The notes under the pieces: generated by a model
Seen by the model: only the letters and a program-made list of their open reading frames with translations
Databases searched by the model: none
What the model was told of the DNA's origin: nothing
Program-made: the position numbers and the translations under genes
Shown: positions 1 to 6,047 of the stretch, in pieces
Numbering within the stretch: the stretch's first letter is position 1
Layout of the letters: the number at the start of each line of letters is the position of its first letter
Assembly: GCA_035601575.1 (NCBI GenBank)
Contig: DATNNZ010000252.1
Span: 1 to 7,511 of the forward strand
DNA: 7,511 nucleotides
Direction: 5' to 3'
Source: DASTDH01 sp035601575
GTDB taxonomy: Bacteria > Verrucomicrobiota > Verrucomicrobiia > Chthoniobacterales > JAFAMB01

Positions 1-2069
1 GGATTCTCCCTCCATGACCGCGGATTCTGTATGAGCGGATGTTCTGGATCGAAGCCGACGGGACTCACCGAGTCGACCACCAGTCGCAAAATGAGTGAGT
101 CAGTAGGTTCGTCGAATAACCACAAAGTCGCGCTTTGCCCAAACAGTTGGCGACAGATCGTGCTCAGCATTTTTCCGAGAAACTTCTCCGGCTCCGATGC
201 TGTCGCCAAAACGTCCAAACTGTAGGTCAGGGCTTCTACCTGGCCGCGTGCCAGCTGCTCCGAAGCTCTGAGCGCTTCCTCCGATCGTTTGCGCTCGCTG
301 ATGTCTCGGAGGACGGCCTGGAGATACCGGCCGCGGACCGTCGTCAGCGAAACTTCCACTGGAACGATCTCTCCGTTTCTCCGGACGAACTTCCTCTCAA
401 AACGCAGATAGGGCTCTGTCTTCATCATCTCCATCCGCGCAGGCAACAAGGGACGTTCTTCCGGGACGAAGGTCTCGGCAATCGGCGTGCCGATCAGTTC
501 CTCCTGTGTGCACCCTGCTAACTCCGTGCCGGCCGGATTTGCTAGAACATAGGTGAGGTCAGTATCGATGATATAGATCGCGTCTGGCGAGACATCGATG
601 AGATCTCGGTATTTCGCTTCGCTTCGGCGCAGGCTTTCTTGAGCCCGCGTGTGTTCAATGGCAACGCTGGCGACATGAGCAAACTGCTCGAGTAGCTTAC
701 GCTCTTGCGGTGTTGGGCTGCGCGGCTCGCGGGAATAGATTGCGAAGGTCCCTAACACCGTCTCTTGTGCGGATAGTATCGGCGTGGACCAACCTGCGTG
801 CAGCCCGTATGCCAAGGCTAGTTGACGATAATCGGCCCAAAGAGGGTCCGTGTCGATATCAGAGACGATGACTGTTTCTTTCCGATAAGCGGCGGTTCCG
901 CACGAGCCTACGCGAGAACCGATGTTGACCCCATCGACCGCAGTCATGAAATCCGGCGGGAAGCTGGGCGCTATTCCTTTTCTGAGCCGCTCGCCATCGG
1001 CATCCAAAAACAGGATCGCACACAAAGAACCGCTAAACATTCCTTCAACTAGCCGGCACAACGCCTCAAGGATTGTCGCGAGCGAATTGTTCCCAGTGAT
1101 CAATTCGAGAATTTTCTTCTCTGCGGCAAGAACCGCTTCGGCCCACTTGCGGTCATCGATGTCGGTGTTTGTGCCATACCACTTGACGATATTTCCCGTC
1201 TCATCGAACAGCGGTTCGACCCGGAACAAGAACCAACGATACACCCCGTCGAAACGCCGCAACCGAGCTTCCCATTCCCCGGGCTCCCCTGAAGCCAGCA
1301 ACTTCTGCCATACATCCAATAGTCGCGGGAGATCTTCAGGGTGAATGGCAACCTTCCATCCCCAATCCCGGGCCGCCTCAATCGAGAGACCCGTATAATC
1401 AAGCCAGCGTTGGTTTAGGAATTCATTCGAGCCATCAGGTCGGTTGCACCAGGCGGAGGTTGGAATCGTATCAATTGTGAGTCGAAGGTACTCTTCGCTT
1501 CGCCGCAATGCCTCTTCGATTCTGGTCCCCTCCGTGACATTCTGTGCCGTGCTCCCGGCGTTTGTGAACCGCTGGCTCTCGGTCAAATCTTTCTCATTCT
1601 GACGCGATCGCGGTTCAAGGCGTTTCTGTTCGGTGACAACCCGGCTGAACACGACGATCAAATCCCGTCCTGCGTGATTTTCTCGAGTCAGTCTCACGTC
1701 CACGATCTTTTGCTCACCGCTTTTGCACCGGTACGCGCGCTGGACCGTGACGGGATCTCCCAACGGCATTGTGCCTATCAACTCAAGAATCCCTTCCCAG
1801 GAGGGGCTTGTGGCGAAATCCCATGGGTGCATCTTGAGCAACTCTTGCCTCTCATAGCCTAAGAGCGAGCAGGCAGCCGGATTCACGTCGATGATCCGGC
1901 CGTCAAGGTCGACCACAAAAACGGCATCGGCTACATGCTCGAGCAGCTTCTCCGTCAGATGCAACCGACTGTTACACCGGTCGAGTTCGCTCCGCAGCCG
2001 CTCCAGTTCAAGCTGCAGCCGCTCGGTTGCTTTCTCAGCTCTTCCGACCGCATTTGAGCTGGTGTTCAT
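1..2069 (-). CDS. Multi-domain PAS/GAF sensor protein, probably a histidine kinase (C-terminus outside window)
   Basis: An uninterrupted minus-strand frame of 689 codons runs off the left edge. No transmembrane segment is visible, so it is probably a cytoplasmic sensor. Domain order by residue: a short charged coiled coil (about 10-40); PAS1 (about 40-155, with VVDLDGRIIDVNPAA then LLGY); a linker; PAS2 of the PAS_3 type (about 187-310, HPEDLPRLL and a WYGTNTDIDDRK end); GAF1 (about 317-467, with GSCGTAAYRKE and LGTFAIYSREPR); PAS3 (about 479-590, ending RDISERKRSEEAL); and the start of a second GAF (from about 614). Such chains usually end in HisKA/HATPase modules, but a diguanylate cyclase or other output is possible because the end is not seen. 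ATG at 2069 is preceded closely by AAGAGG. An in-frame GTG at 2099 is an alternative start, and TAG at 2130-2132 limits extension. It lies downstream of the broken SRPBCC gene on the same strand. Confidence 0.85.
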   Translation of the reverse strand, partial: MNTSSNAVGRAEKATERLQLELERLRSELDRCNSRLHLTEKLLEHVADAVFVVDLDGRIIDVNPAACSLLGYERQELLKMHPWDFATSPSWEGILELIGTMPLGDPVTVQRAYRCKSGEQKIVDVRLTRENHAGRDLIVVFSRVVTEQKRLEPRSRQNEKDLTESQRFTNAGSTAQNVTEGTRIEEALRRSEEYLRLTIDTIPTSAWCNRPDGSNEFLNQRWLDYTGLSIEAARDWGWKVAIHPEDLPRLLDVWQKLLASGEPGEWEARLRRFDGVYRWFLFRVEPLFDETGNIVKWYGTNTDIDDRKWAEAVLAAEKKILELITGNNSLATILEALCRLVEGMFSGSLCAILFLDADGERLRKGIAPSFPPDFMTAVDGVNIGSRVGSCGTAAYRKETVIVSDIDTDPLWADYRQLALAYGLHAGWSTPILSAQETVLGTFAIYSREPRSPTPQERKLLEQFAHVASVAIEHTRAQESLRRSEAKYRDLIDVSPDAIYIIDTDLTYVLANPAGTELAGCTQEELIGTPIAETFVPEERPLLPARMEMMKTEPYLRFERKFVRRNGEIVPVEVSLTTVRGRYLQAVLRDISERKRSEEALRASEQLARGQVEALTYSLDVLATASEPEKFLGKMLSTICRQLFGQSATLWLFDEPTDSLILRLVVDSVSPVGFDPEHPLIQNPRSWREN

Positions 2070-2129
2070 GGCCTCTTTTTCAACCGAAATCCGACCCACG
2101 GTCAAACTTCTACCAAATTTCGGATACGG

Positions 2130-2558
2130 CTAGCGACTGAATTTGCTTCTTAGAGCATCGAACCCGCATTGATAAACACCAAGCACAATCTTCGTCAGCT
2201 CCCGTTCAGCTCTGGGGCACAATTGAACTCGGAAGTCCACTGGGCGTAGGTCTGATCGGTATCAGTCACAGACCGCAGCTGGACGGTCGATACGTCGTCG
2301 GTCATCGGCAGAGGAGACTCCAGTACCGTATAGGTGAACATGTACTCACGGTCTGAAAGGGTCAGCAGGCGCTCTCGAAAATGACCTCCGCTTTTCAGGT
2401 ACAAGCTCCGAGCCCACCGCATCGCGCGGCGCGCTGCCTTCAATAGAGCTGTCGCTAACTTCCGGATGCCAGGATGGAAATTCGTTGAAGTCGTGGATGA
2501 TCGACCAGACTCGGTCTATCGACGAAGGTATAACCGAACTGTAGAATATCTTAGGCAC
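2130..2558 (-). pseudogene. SRPBCC (START-like / polyketide cyclase-like) protein, broken by two frameshifts
   Basis: Translation from GTG 2558, with GAGGA seven bases upstream, gives a typical SRPBCC N-terminus: PSSIDRVWSIIHDFNEFPSW, then HPEVSDSSIE. After DAVG (codon 49) the family-like reading jumps frame near 2411 and resumes as RSLYLKSGGHFRERLLTLSD, followed by FTYTVLESPLP and EFNCAPEL. A second shift lies in a GGG run at 2201-2203. One extra G there would restore ELTKIVLGVYQCGFDALRSK and stop at TAG 2130-2132. The repaired length is about 145 residues, normal for these small cytoplasmic ligand-binding or cyclase/dehydrase-like proteins; the ligand is unknown. The gene sits 44 bases after the broken cupin and 60 bases before the sensor ATG, all on the minus strand. 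As read it cannot make a complete protein. Sequencing error is an alternative to true decay. Confidence 0.75.
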
Positions 2559-2602
2559 GCTGTTTCCTCAGTCATCGGGTTTTCGAGGATAGTCCGTCGG
2601 CT

Positions 2603-2819
2603 TTATTCTTCACCATCGTAGTAGTCCAACGGCTCAGAGCGGATAAGTCTGCGCCCCGGGTGAGACTACGCTCCATTTCTTGCTATCAGGATAATAGCAG
2701 GACCCTCCAATCGGCTTACGCCCCAGTGCTACAGAGATTTCCTTGCTTGCGCCGGCGAACTTTCCTTTTGGTGAGGTCCAAGACTCCTCAGTAATATCCT
2801 TTATGTTAATCTTACGCAT
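2603..2819 (-). pseudogene. Small cupin-domain protein remnant: core deleted and end frameshifted
   Basis: From ATG 2819 the first 36 residues (MRKINIKDITEESW, SPKGKFAGASKEISVALGRKP) match the N-terminus of a family of single-domain cupins of about 160 residues. The sequence then passes directly to IGGSCYYPDSKKW, which in that family lies near the C-terminus. About 90 residues are therefore missing, including the HSH/Q metal-binding barrel strands; the junction is near 2712. The frame ends early at TGA 2634. Removing one G from the GGGG run at 2654-2657 gives SPGRRLIRSEPLDYYDGEE and stop at 2603, the expected family ending. With no metal-site histidines left it cannot act as a cupin. The family assignment rests on recalled family sequence, not a search. 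Neighbours are the broken hydrolase upstream and the SRPBCC remnant downstream. Confidence 0.7.
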
Positions 2820-2971
2820 GTTTTTCTCGCGTAACCTAGACTAGACCGAAAGTACCTTTGTTGCACGGTCGAGACAGGGATCGCTAAAGCTCTACGCGAA
2901 CTAGCTGGGTCGGCCCGCGCAGCTGCACCCTGGATAGTAGGCCGCCGCTCGTTTGTTGAAACGCCCAACCA

Positions 2972-3688
2972 TCAGCTAGCGATCTTCAGCACCAGGTTTG
3001 CCGTCCGCTGCGGATCTTGCAGCATCATATCGTGGCCGGTTGCGATTTCTTCAGTCTGCCAACCGGAAGAAACTGCATACTTCCAAAACCGCCGGAGACT
3101 TACCATCGGCGGAGCTGTATGGCGGACATAGATCTTGTGCAGGGCACTTAATGGGGCGGGATCGTAAACTACCGGCTGAGTCTGGCAGGACAAGCGGAAA
3201 ATCGGTAAGACGCTTTCCCACCGCTTCTCTCAGGACGGGATCACTAATGCCCCATTGCTCAAGAAATTCAGTGGTGGCAGGTAACCGCCAGCCGTCGCCT
3301 CTCTCCAGGGCCAACCGGCGATAGCGAGTCGCCGTAGCTGGCGGTTCGACATCGAGCAAGCATTCCCCTGGCTGGACAAGAAACGCACCCAGGAACGTAA
3401 TCGAACTTAAAAGCTCAACAGTTCTTTCCGCAATAGGCCGTGCAAGAATCCCGGCATAGCTATGTAATACAGGATGGACCTGATCGATATCCTCGAACCA
3501 TAAGGTCTCCAAGACATCTTCAATATGGGTTTCAACCCGGACTTGCGGGCTGAGTTCCCGGCGTCTTTCCCCTGACCGGTTAAGGTCGGTGTCAATACCA
3601 AATGGCCTGCTTGCGCCAAAATGGAACGCACATTCTTCCAACACCACCCACCGTGCATTGCTCCGTGAACCAGAACGAAATTCGCCAT
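2972..3688 (-). pseudogene. Alpha/beta-hydrolase (EstC / methylesterase-like) broken by two frameshifts
   Basis: ATG 3688 begins MANFVLVHGAMHGGWCWKN, the oxyanion-hole start of alpha/beta hydrolases of the plant methylesterase and bacterial EstC type, and continues to LTPTLTGQG. A missing G in the GGGG run at 3569-3572 shifts the frame. The protein continues in the next frame as ERRRELSPQVRVETHIEDVL, then HSYAGI, GDGWRLPATTEFLEQWGISD and KRLTDFP. An extra base at about 3194 shifts it again, to PVVYDPAPLSALHKIYVRHT and GWQTEEIATGHDMM, which holds the catalytic His, with TGA at 2972. The rebuilt length of about 239 residues is normal. The nucleophile elbow, usually GHSYGG or GHSYAG, reads LHSYAG, so the Gly before His-Ser is lost. 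An intact enzyme would hydrolyse a small ester or similar substrate in the cytoplasm; here it is probably dead. It is the first of three degraded minus-strand genes downstream of the NhaR-type regulator. Confidence 0.85.
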
Positions 3689-3735
3689 TTTTCGCCATGT
3701 ATTCTACAGGATTTGGCTGGTTTTACCTAGACCCG

Positions 3736-3757
3736 AAAAGAGCCTTCACGCTCCTTG
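3736..3757 (-). terminator. Possible terminator downstream of the NhaR-type gene
   Basis: Read on the minus strand, a short stem AAGGAGC/GCTCTTT (one G-T wobble, six-base loop) runs into TTTT. It lies about 195 bases beyond the regulator stop and about 50 bases before the hydrolase start. It could separate the two transcripts. The stem is short, so this is tentative. I saw no gene in the rest of 3700-3949. Confidence 0.35.
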
Positions 3758-3949
3758 ATTACGCAGTTAGACTGCACCTTCGCTGCTAACGGGAGGTCCA
3801 CTCCACTCCATTCCCGACCCTCGACCCGGTGGATCAGGAGGTTGTCTGGGACAGGAGGTGTTTGGGAGATTGTCCTGGGCAGGTTCCAGGCAATAGCGCC
3901 CGGCAATCATCGGAAGTCCGTCGAAATGCTTGAGAGAGAAACAACGATT

Positions 3950-4837
3950 TCAGGATAATCCGTTCGCCGTAATGGCTTCGACCGCAGGATGGCGGATTTT
4001 TCTTTCGGCGGTAATCGCATAAAGGTCTATCTCTGCACCTTTGACCACTCCAAACTTCCGGAGGTCGTACATTTTTGTTAGTTCTGGAAGTACGGCCGAG
4101 TACGCCGGGATGAACCCCAAACCCTCGGCTCCGAAGTGGTTCATCAAAGCAGCGTCTTCAACTTCCGCGACGACAGTTGGTCGGGCATGAATGGTGTCGA
4201 ACCACTTTTCCAGTAATCGTCGCAACGGCATTTCCATGGTGGGCAGGACGGCCGGTGCTCCGTTCAATGAAAGGGGAAATGTCCGGCGTAACTTTGCCGC
4301 CAAGCGCGCCGAAGCGCACAGCACAACGCCAGATTTTTCGAGACGATAATTTAGTGTCTTCAATCGAAAAGCGCTCGTTGACGGCTCGTGAGCCAGAACT
4401 ACATCAAGTTGGTGCGCCGCCAATTGCGTTACCAAGTCGCGAAGATCCCCCTCACGGCAGACCAGGCGAACAGGTCTTGGCAGACGAAATACCGGTAACA
4501 AGACCTTACGGGCGATCACCTTAGGGACGGAGTCAGAGATTCCGACCTGCAGCCGGAGTGGCCGTTCGCTCGGCTCCTGACCGAGGGTAGTGATCAACTC
4601 CTGGCCCAGGGCGAAAATCTCTTCTGCATACCCGAAGACAAGGTGGCCGGGATCGGTCAATGTCAGACGCCGTGTACTGCGCGAAAAAAGCCGCTCTCCA
4701 AGCGCTTCTTCGAGCTGACGTATCTGTGCGCTGATCGTGGGCTGGGATATGTGTAGCTTTTCGCCCGCGCGCCGCAAACTACCTTCCTTTGCCACCGCCC
4801 AGAAATAGAGGAGATGATGATAATTCAACCAATTCAT
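3950..4837 (-). CDS. nhaR: LysR-family transcriptional regulator, NhaR type
   Basis: This is an intact 295-residue protein, the usual LysR length. Residues 1-13 (MNWLNYHHLLYFW) are the characteristic NhaR-type opening. The winged helix-turn-helix covers about 20-60, with LRRAGEKLHISQPTISAQIR as the recognition region and then LEEALGERLF. The effector-binding half (about 93-295) carries NhaR-like segments: VRLVCREG, LAAHQLDVVLAHEP, VAEVEDAALMNHFGAEGLGF and AERKIRHPAVEAI. In E. coli NhaR activates nhaA (Na+/H+ antiport) in response to Na+. Homologues in other phyla are often unlinked to nhaA, and no antiporter gene is seen here, so target and inducer are unknown. No strong Shine-Dalgarno precedes ATG 4837. 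Targets could be the broken hydrolase cluster downstream or something expressed rightward from the long non-coding region. Confidence 0.9.
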   Translation of the reverse strand: MNWLNYHHLLYFWAVAKEGSLRRAGEKLHISQPTISAQIRQLEEALGERLFSRSTRRLTLTDPGHLVFGYAEEIFALGQELITTLGQEPSERPLRLQVGISDSVPKVIARKVLLPVFRLPRPVRLVCREGDLRDLVTQLAAHQLDVVLAHEPSTSAFRLKTLNYRLEKSGVVLCASARLAAKLRRTFPLSLNGAPAVLPTMEMPLRRLLEKWFDTIHARPTVVAEVEDAALMNHFGAEGLGFIPAYSAVLPELTKMYDLRKFGVVKGAEIDLYAITAERKIRHPAVEAITANGLS

Positions 4838-4926
4838 TGTTGGTTAGAGAATAGCGAAGAATAGGCTTAAATGTTCGTACGTGTCAAAATCTGTAGTTTT
4901 TGCCAGGCATTTTGTACGTTCCAACG

Positions 4927-5019
4927 GTGACCGCACTCGCTTTGGCTGTTGTGATTCTGCTGACCGTGGCTTGGGCTTTCTTTGCGTCAATATTGGTGCG
5001 CACTGAAGCACGTTACTAA
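4927..5019 (+). CDS. Possible 30-residue single-span membrane peptide
   Basis: Starting at GTG 4927 the frame encodes a strongly hydrophobic stretch (ALALAVVILLTVAWAFFASI) followed by a charged tail, LVRTEARY, and TAA. This is what a one-helix membrane peptide with a cytoplasmic tail would look like. Upstream TTG codons (4912, 4900) in the same frame, which is closed by TAG at 4894, are alternative starts. No Shine-Dalgarno is seen. Size and pattern recall KdpF-type peptides, but no kdpA follows. It may be a remnant of a membrane gene once divergent from the NhaR-type gene, or chance. Confidence 0.2.
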   Translation: MTALALAVVILLTVAWAFFASILVRTEARY

Positions 5020-5020
5020 T

Positions 5021-5034
5021 GTATCAATTGATAC
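5021..5034. promoter_or_regulatory. 14-bp perfect palindrome, possible operator
   Basis: GTATCAATTGATAC is a perfect inverted repeat with no spacer. It lies about 185 bases upstream of the NhaR-type start and upstream of the possible rightward promoter at 5085. It could be a dimeric regulator site. LysR sites are usually longer and have a spacer, so the binder is unknown. Confidence 0.3.
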
Positions 5035-5084
5035 TGCCGTGATCAGTGAACCCCGATGTGCCTTAGAATTCTGGTCCCTCGCTG

Positions 5085-5114
5085 TTGGGCAGTGGGTAGC
5101 AGGTGACTTAAAAT
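5085..5114 (+). promoter_or_regulatory. Possible sigma-70-like promoter
   Basis: TTGGGC (5085-5090) and TAAAAT (5109-5114) are separated by 18 bases and would start transcription near 5121, at the first stem-loop. The match is moderate and AT-rich DNA gives such matches by chance. The support is its position directly ahead of the structured segment. Confidence 0.25.
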
Positions 5115-5120
5115 AATTTA

Positions 5121-5204
5121 CGGAGCGAACTCCGACTCACCACTAAGGTCGAGAAGAATCGGCGCAAAGATTTTTAATGTCAATTCTTTGCGCCCTTCTG
5201 TTTT
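5121..5204 (+). ncRNA. Candidate small structured RNA
   Basis: The segment opens with a hairpin CGGAG-CGAA-CTCCG (5121-5134). It ends with a strong stem, GGCGCAAAGA/TCTTTGCGCC (5161-5170 with 5185-5194), extended by AGAAG/CTTCT (5152-5156 with 5195-5199) across a four-base bulge, then TTTT at 5201-5204. Together with the promoter-like elements upstream this would give a transcript of about 85 bases. It matches no RNA family I recognise. Transcription may instead continue to the stronger terminator at 5319-5352, giving about 230 bases. Confidence 0.25.
5152..5204 (+). terminator. Strong stem-loop with short T-run
   Basis: A perfect ten-base stem with a 14-base loop, plus five further pairs beyond a bulge, is followed by G and TTTT on the plus strand. 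The T-run is short and followed by CCC, so termination may be weak. The minus-strand side has no T-run, so a role in ending leftward transcripts is unlikely. Confidence 0.35.
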
Positions 5205-5282
5205 CCCTCGCACGAAACAGCGGAGAGCCGAATTTCGCGATCGAAAGCCGTTATTCAGGTGCAGTGAGTCAATTAGAGAAAC

Positions 5283-5307
5283 ACGAATAATCACTTCGAT
5301 TATTCGT
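5283..5307. repeat. Perfect 10-bp inverted repeat, 5-base loop
   Basis: ACGAATAATC is followed, after ACTTC, by its exact reverse complement GATTATTCGT. It is AT-rich with no T-run, so it could be an operator for a dimeric protein or an RNA hairpin within a longer leader. It sits 11 bases before the terminator hairpin at 5319. Confidence 0.45.
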
Positions 5308-5318
5308 ATTAGTCAGAC

Positions 5319-5352
5319 AAGGAACGCCGTCATAATCTTGGGCGTTTCTTTT
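5319..5352 (+). terminator. Rho-independent terminator
   Basis: AAGGAACGCC pairs with GGCGTTTCTT (ten pairs, one G-U) around a 12-base loop, and the stem ends in TTTT at 5349-5352. This is the best terminator shape in the window. It points rightward although no plus-strand protein gene precedes it, which implies a rightward transcript from the structured region. Confidence 0.5.
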
Positions 5353-5371
5353 AAAGGAAACGATTTGGAGC

Positions 5372-5403
5372 TGATCCGCTCTTGTGTGTTTTGGGTCGGA
5401 TCA
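5372..5403. repeat. 7-bp inverted repeat, 18-base loop
   Basis: TGATCCG and CGGATCA are exact reverse complements. The loop is long and no T-run follows. It may be a regulatory half-site pair for the genes to the right, or chance. Confidence 0.3.
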
Positions 5404-5486
5404 CAATAACGGATTGAACCAGAAAGAGAACGACATCGTACTCATGTGGGAACTGATTACGCCGGTCGAACAGTCGACTCCCCGAA

Positions 5487-5843
5487 ATGCAAAGACTACC
5501 AATGAACTCCTACATCAGTCTAATATTAGCGGCAGAAGGCGCGAAAGAGCGGCTCCGAAGATTGTTTCAGTCAGCTCCTGAACCGGAGAAGCCTGGCTGC
5601 GCACGACTCGATCTCGCTGAAGAGTCAGCCTTAATCGTCGAGCGATCTAGCGAGGAAGTGCTGCGTGTCGACCGTCATGCCGAATTCGATGCGTCTGCAC
5701 GAGCGCGACTGGCGTTCAAGCAGACCGGGCTAATACGGACGGTGGAAGAAGAGACGGGCGCAAAGGTATTGCGACAGGGGCCTACCTGCGTTGCCGCGTT
5801 CATCGCATCGCTTGGTCACTTCCTTGTGCATCTTTACCCCTAG
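5487..5843 (+). CDS. Orphan ORF, function unknown
   Basis: A 118-codon open frame, or 113 codons from ATG 5502. I do not recognise the family. It is charged and probably soluble: a possible amphipathic helix (KERLRRLFQ), then LAEESALIVERSSEEVLRVD, then an arginine-rich middle and a more hydrophobic end (VAAFIASLGHFLVHLYP). Neither start has a Shine-Dalgarno, and an overlapping frame (5444-5581) is equally open at the left. Longer length and coding-like GC-rich codons favour it mildly over chance. It lies between the terminator at 5319 and the DUF1232 operon, so it could be that operon's first gene or a decayed fragment. Confidence 0.3.
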   Translation: MQRLPMNSYISLILAAEGAKERLRRLFQSAPEPEKPGCARLDLAEESALIVERSSEEVLRVDRHAEFDASARARLAFKQTGLIRTVEEETGAKVLRQGPTCVAAFIASLGHFLVHLYP

Positions 5844-5859
5844 TCGTCGGAGGCAGAGA

Positions 5860-5904
5860 GTGACGAATGTGAAGAATACGACAAATAAGAATAGGCACTT
5901 ATGA
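5860..5904 (+). CDS. Possible 14-codon leader ORF with strong ribosome site
   Basis: GTG 5860 is preceded by GGAGG (5849-5853) at six bases, the best Shine-Dalgarno in the region. It encodes a short polar Asn/Lys-rich peptide (VTNVKNTTNKNRHL). Its TGA overlaps the ATG of the next small ORF in an ATGA arrangement (5901-5904), typical of translational coupling. It is too short to assign any function. Confidence 0.22.
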   Translation: MTNVKNTTNKNRHL

Positions 5905-6008
5905 AACCGAAATCAAAATCAACTGAACCGGATGTTGGTGCGAGTAAGCCGCTAACCTCTCAGTTTGGCCAGGTTTCCCCCGCCGGACTAGTAGAACTAA
6001 TTCAATAA
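5901..6008 (+). pseudogene. 35-codon ORF in frame with the DUF1232 gene, cut off by one TAA
   Basis: ATG 5901 opens a polar, proline-containing stretch (KPKSKSTEPDVGASKPL) and then SPAGLVELIQ, ending at TAA 6006-6008. Beyond the TAA the same frame stays open (QLGTIPRPNNLE) straight into the DUF1232 protein. One change, CAA to TAA, would explain a longer ancestral gene with about 49 extra N-terminal residues. Alternatively it is a genuine short leader, and the hairpin at 6012 with the GGA at 6041 gives the downstream gene its own start. AGG six bases before ATG 5901 could serve as its ribosome site. Confidence 0.35.
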
Positions 6009-6011
6009 CAA

Positions 6012-6028
6012 CTCGGGACCATCCCGAG
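6012..6028 (+). promoter_or_regulatory. Hairpin just upstream of the DUF1232 ribosome site
   Basis: CTCGGGA/TCCCGAG is a perfect seven-base GC-rich stem with a three-base loop. It lies 3 bases after the TAA of the 35-codon ORF and 12 bases before the GGA preceding ATG 6048. It could slow or gate translation of the downstream gene. No T-run follows, so it is not a standard terminator. Confidence 0.35.
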
Positions 6029-6047
6029 ACCGAACAATTTGGAAACT

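Larger units (their letters stand above)
4838..5486. other. Long non-coding stretch, rich in inverted repeats
   Basis: No convincing protein gene is found here. Short open frames exist, such as one at 5188-5409, but they lack family resemblance and ribosome sites. The stretch holds a 14-bp palindrome, a possible promoter and five stem-loops (5121-5134, 5152-5199, 5283-5307, 5319-5350, 5372-5403), one of which is a good terminator. The segment between about 5100 and 5450 is more AT-rich than the flanking genes. Confidence 0.6.

Noticed and set aside
31..2133. Several short plus-strand frames and a 100-codon minus frame (1100-1402) across the left third
   Set aside because: All overlap the continuous minus-strand PAS/GAF reading frame, which shows clear domains throughout; they have no family resemblance.
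2195..2443. Separate 82-codon gene starting at ATG 2443
   Set aside because: Its family-like sequence begins only after the frameshift near 2411, and it continues the SRPBCC gene that starts at 2558.
2820..2971. GC-rich GGG/CCC hairpin near 2905-2925 as a hydrolase terminator
   Set aside because: The stem is short and bulged and no T-run follows on the minus strand.
3051..3698. Separate 215-codon gene
   Set aside because: Only its middle part is hydrolase-like; its first and last portions are out-of-frame readings of the hydrolase.
3776..3908. Short minus-strand frame (about 43 codons) between the regulator and the hydrolase
   Set aside because: Low-complexity Pro/Gly-rich translation, no ribosome site, no family resemblance.
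4177..4524. 115-codon plus-strand frame
   Set aside because: Antisense to the intact NhaR-type gene, no recognisable features.
4927..5019. KdpF
   Set aside because: Similar size and hydrophobic pattern, but no kdpA, kdpB or kdpC follows and the resemblance is generic.
5121..5403. CRISPR array or tRNA
   Set aside because: The stems differ in sequence, there is no repeat-spacer periodicity, and no cloverleaf can be formed.
5188..5409. 73-codon plus-strand frame
   Set aside because: Spans the stem-loops and terminator, has no ribosome site or family resemblance, and has AT-rich, non-coding-like composition.
5384..5581. 65-codon plus-strand frame (ATG also at 5444)
   Set aside because: Overlaps the longer orphan frame, has no ribosome site and no recognisable motif.
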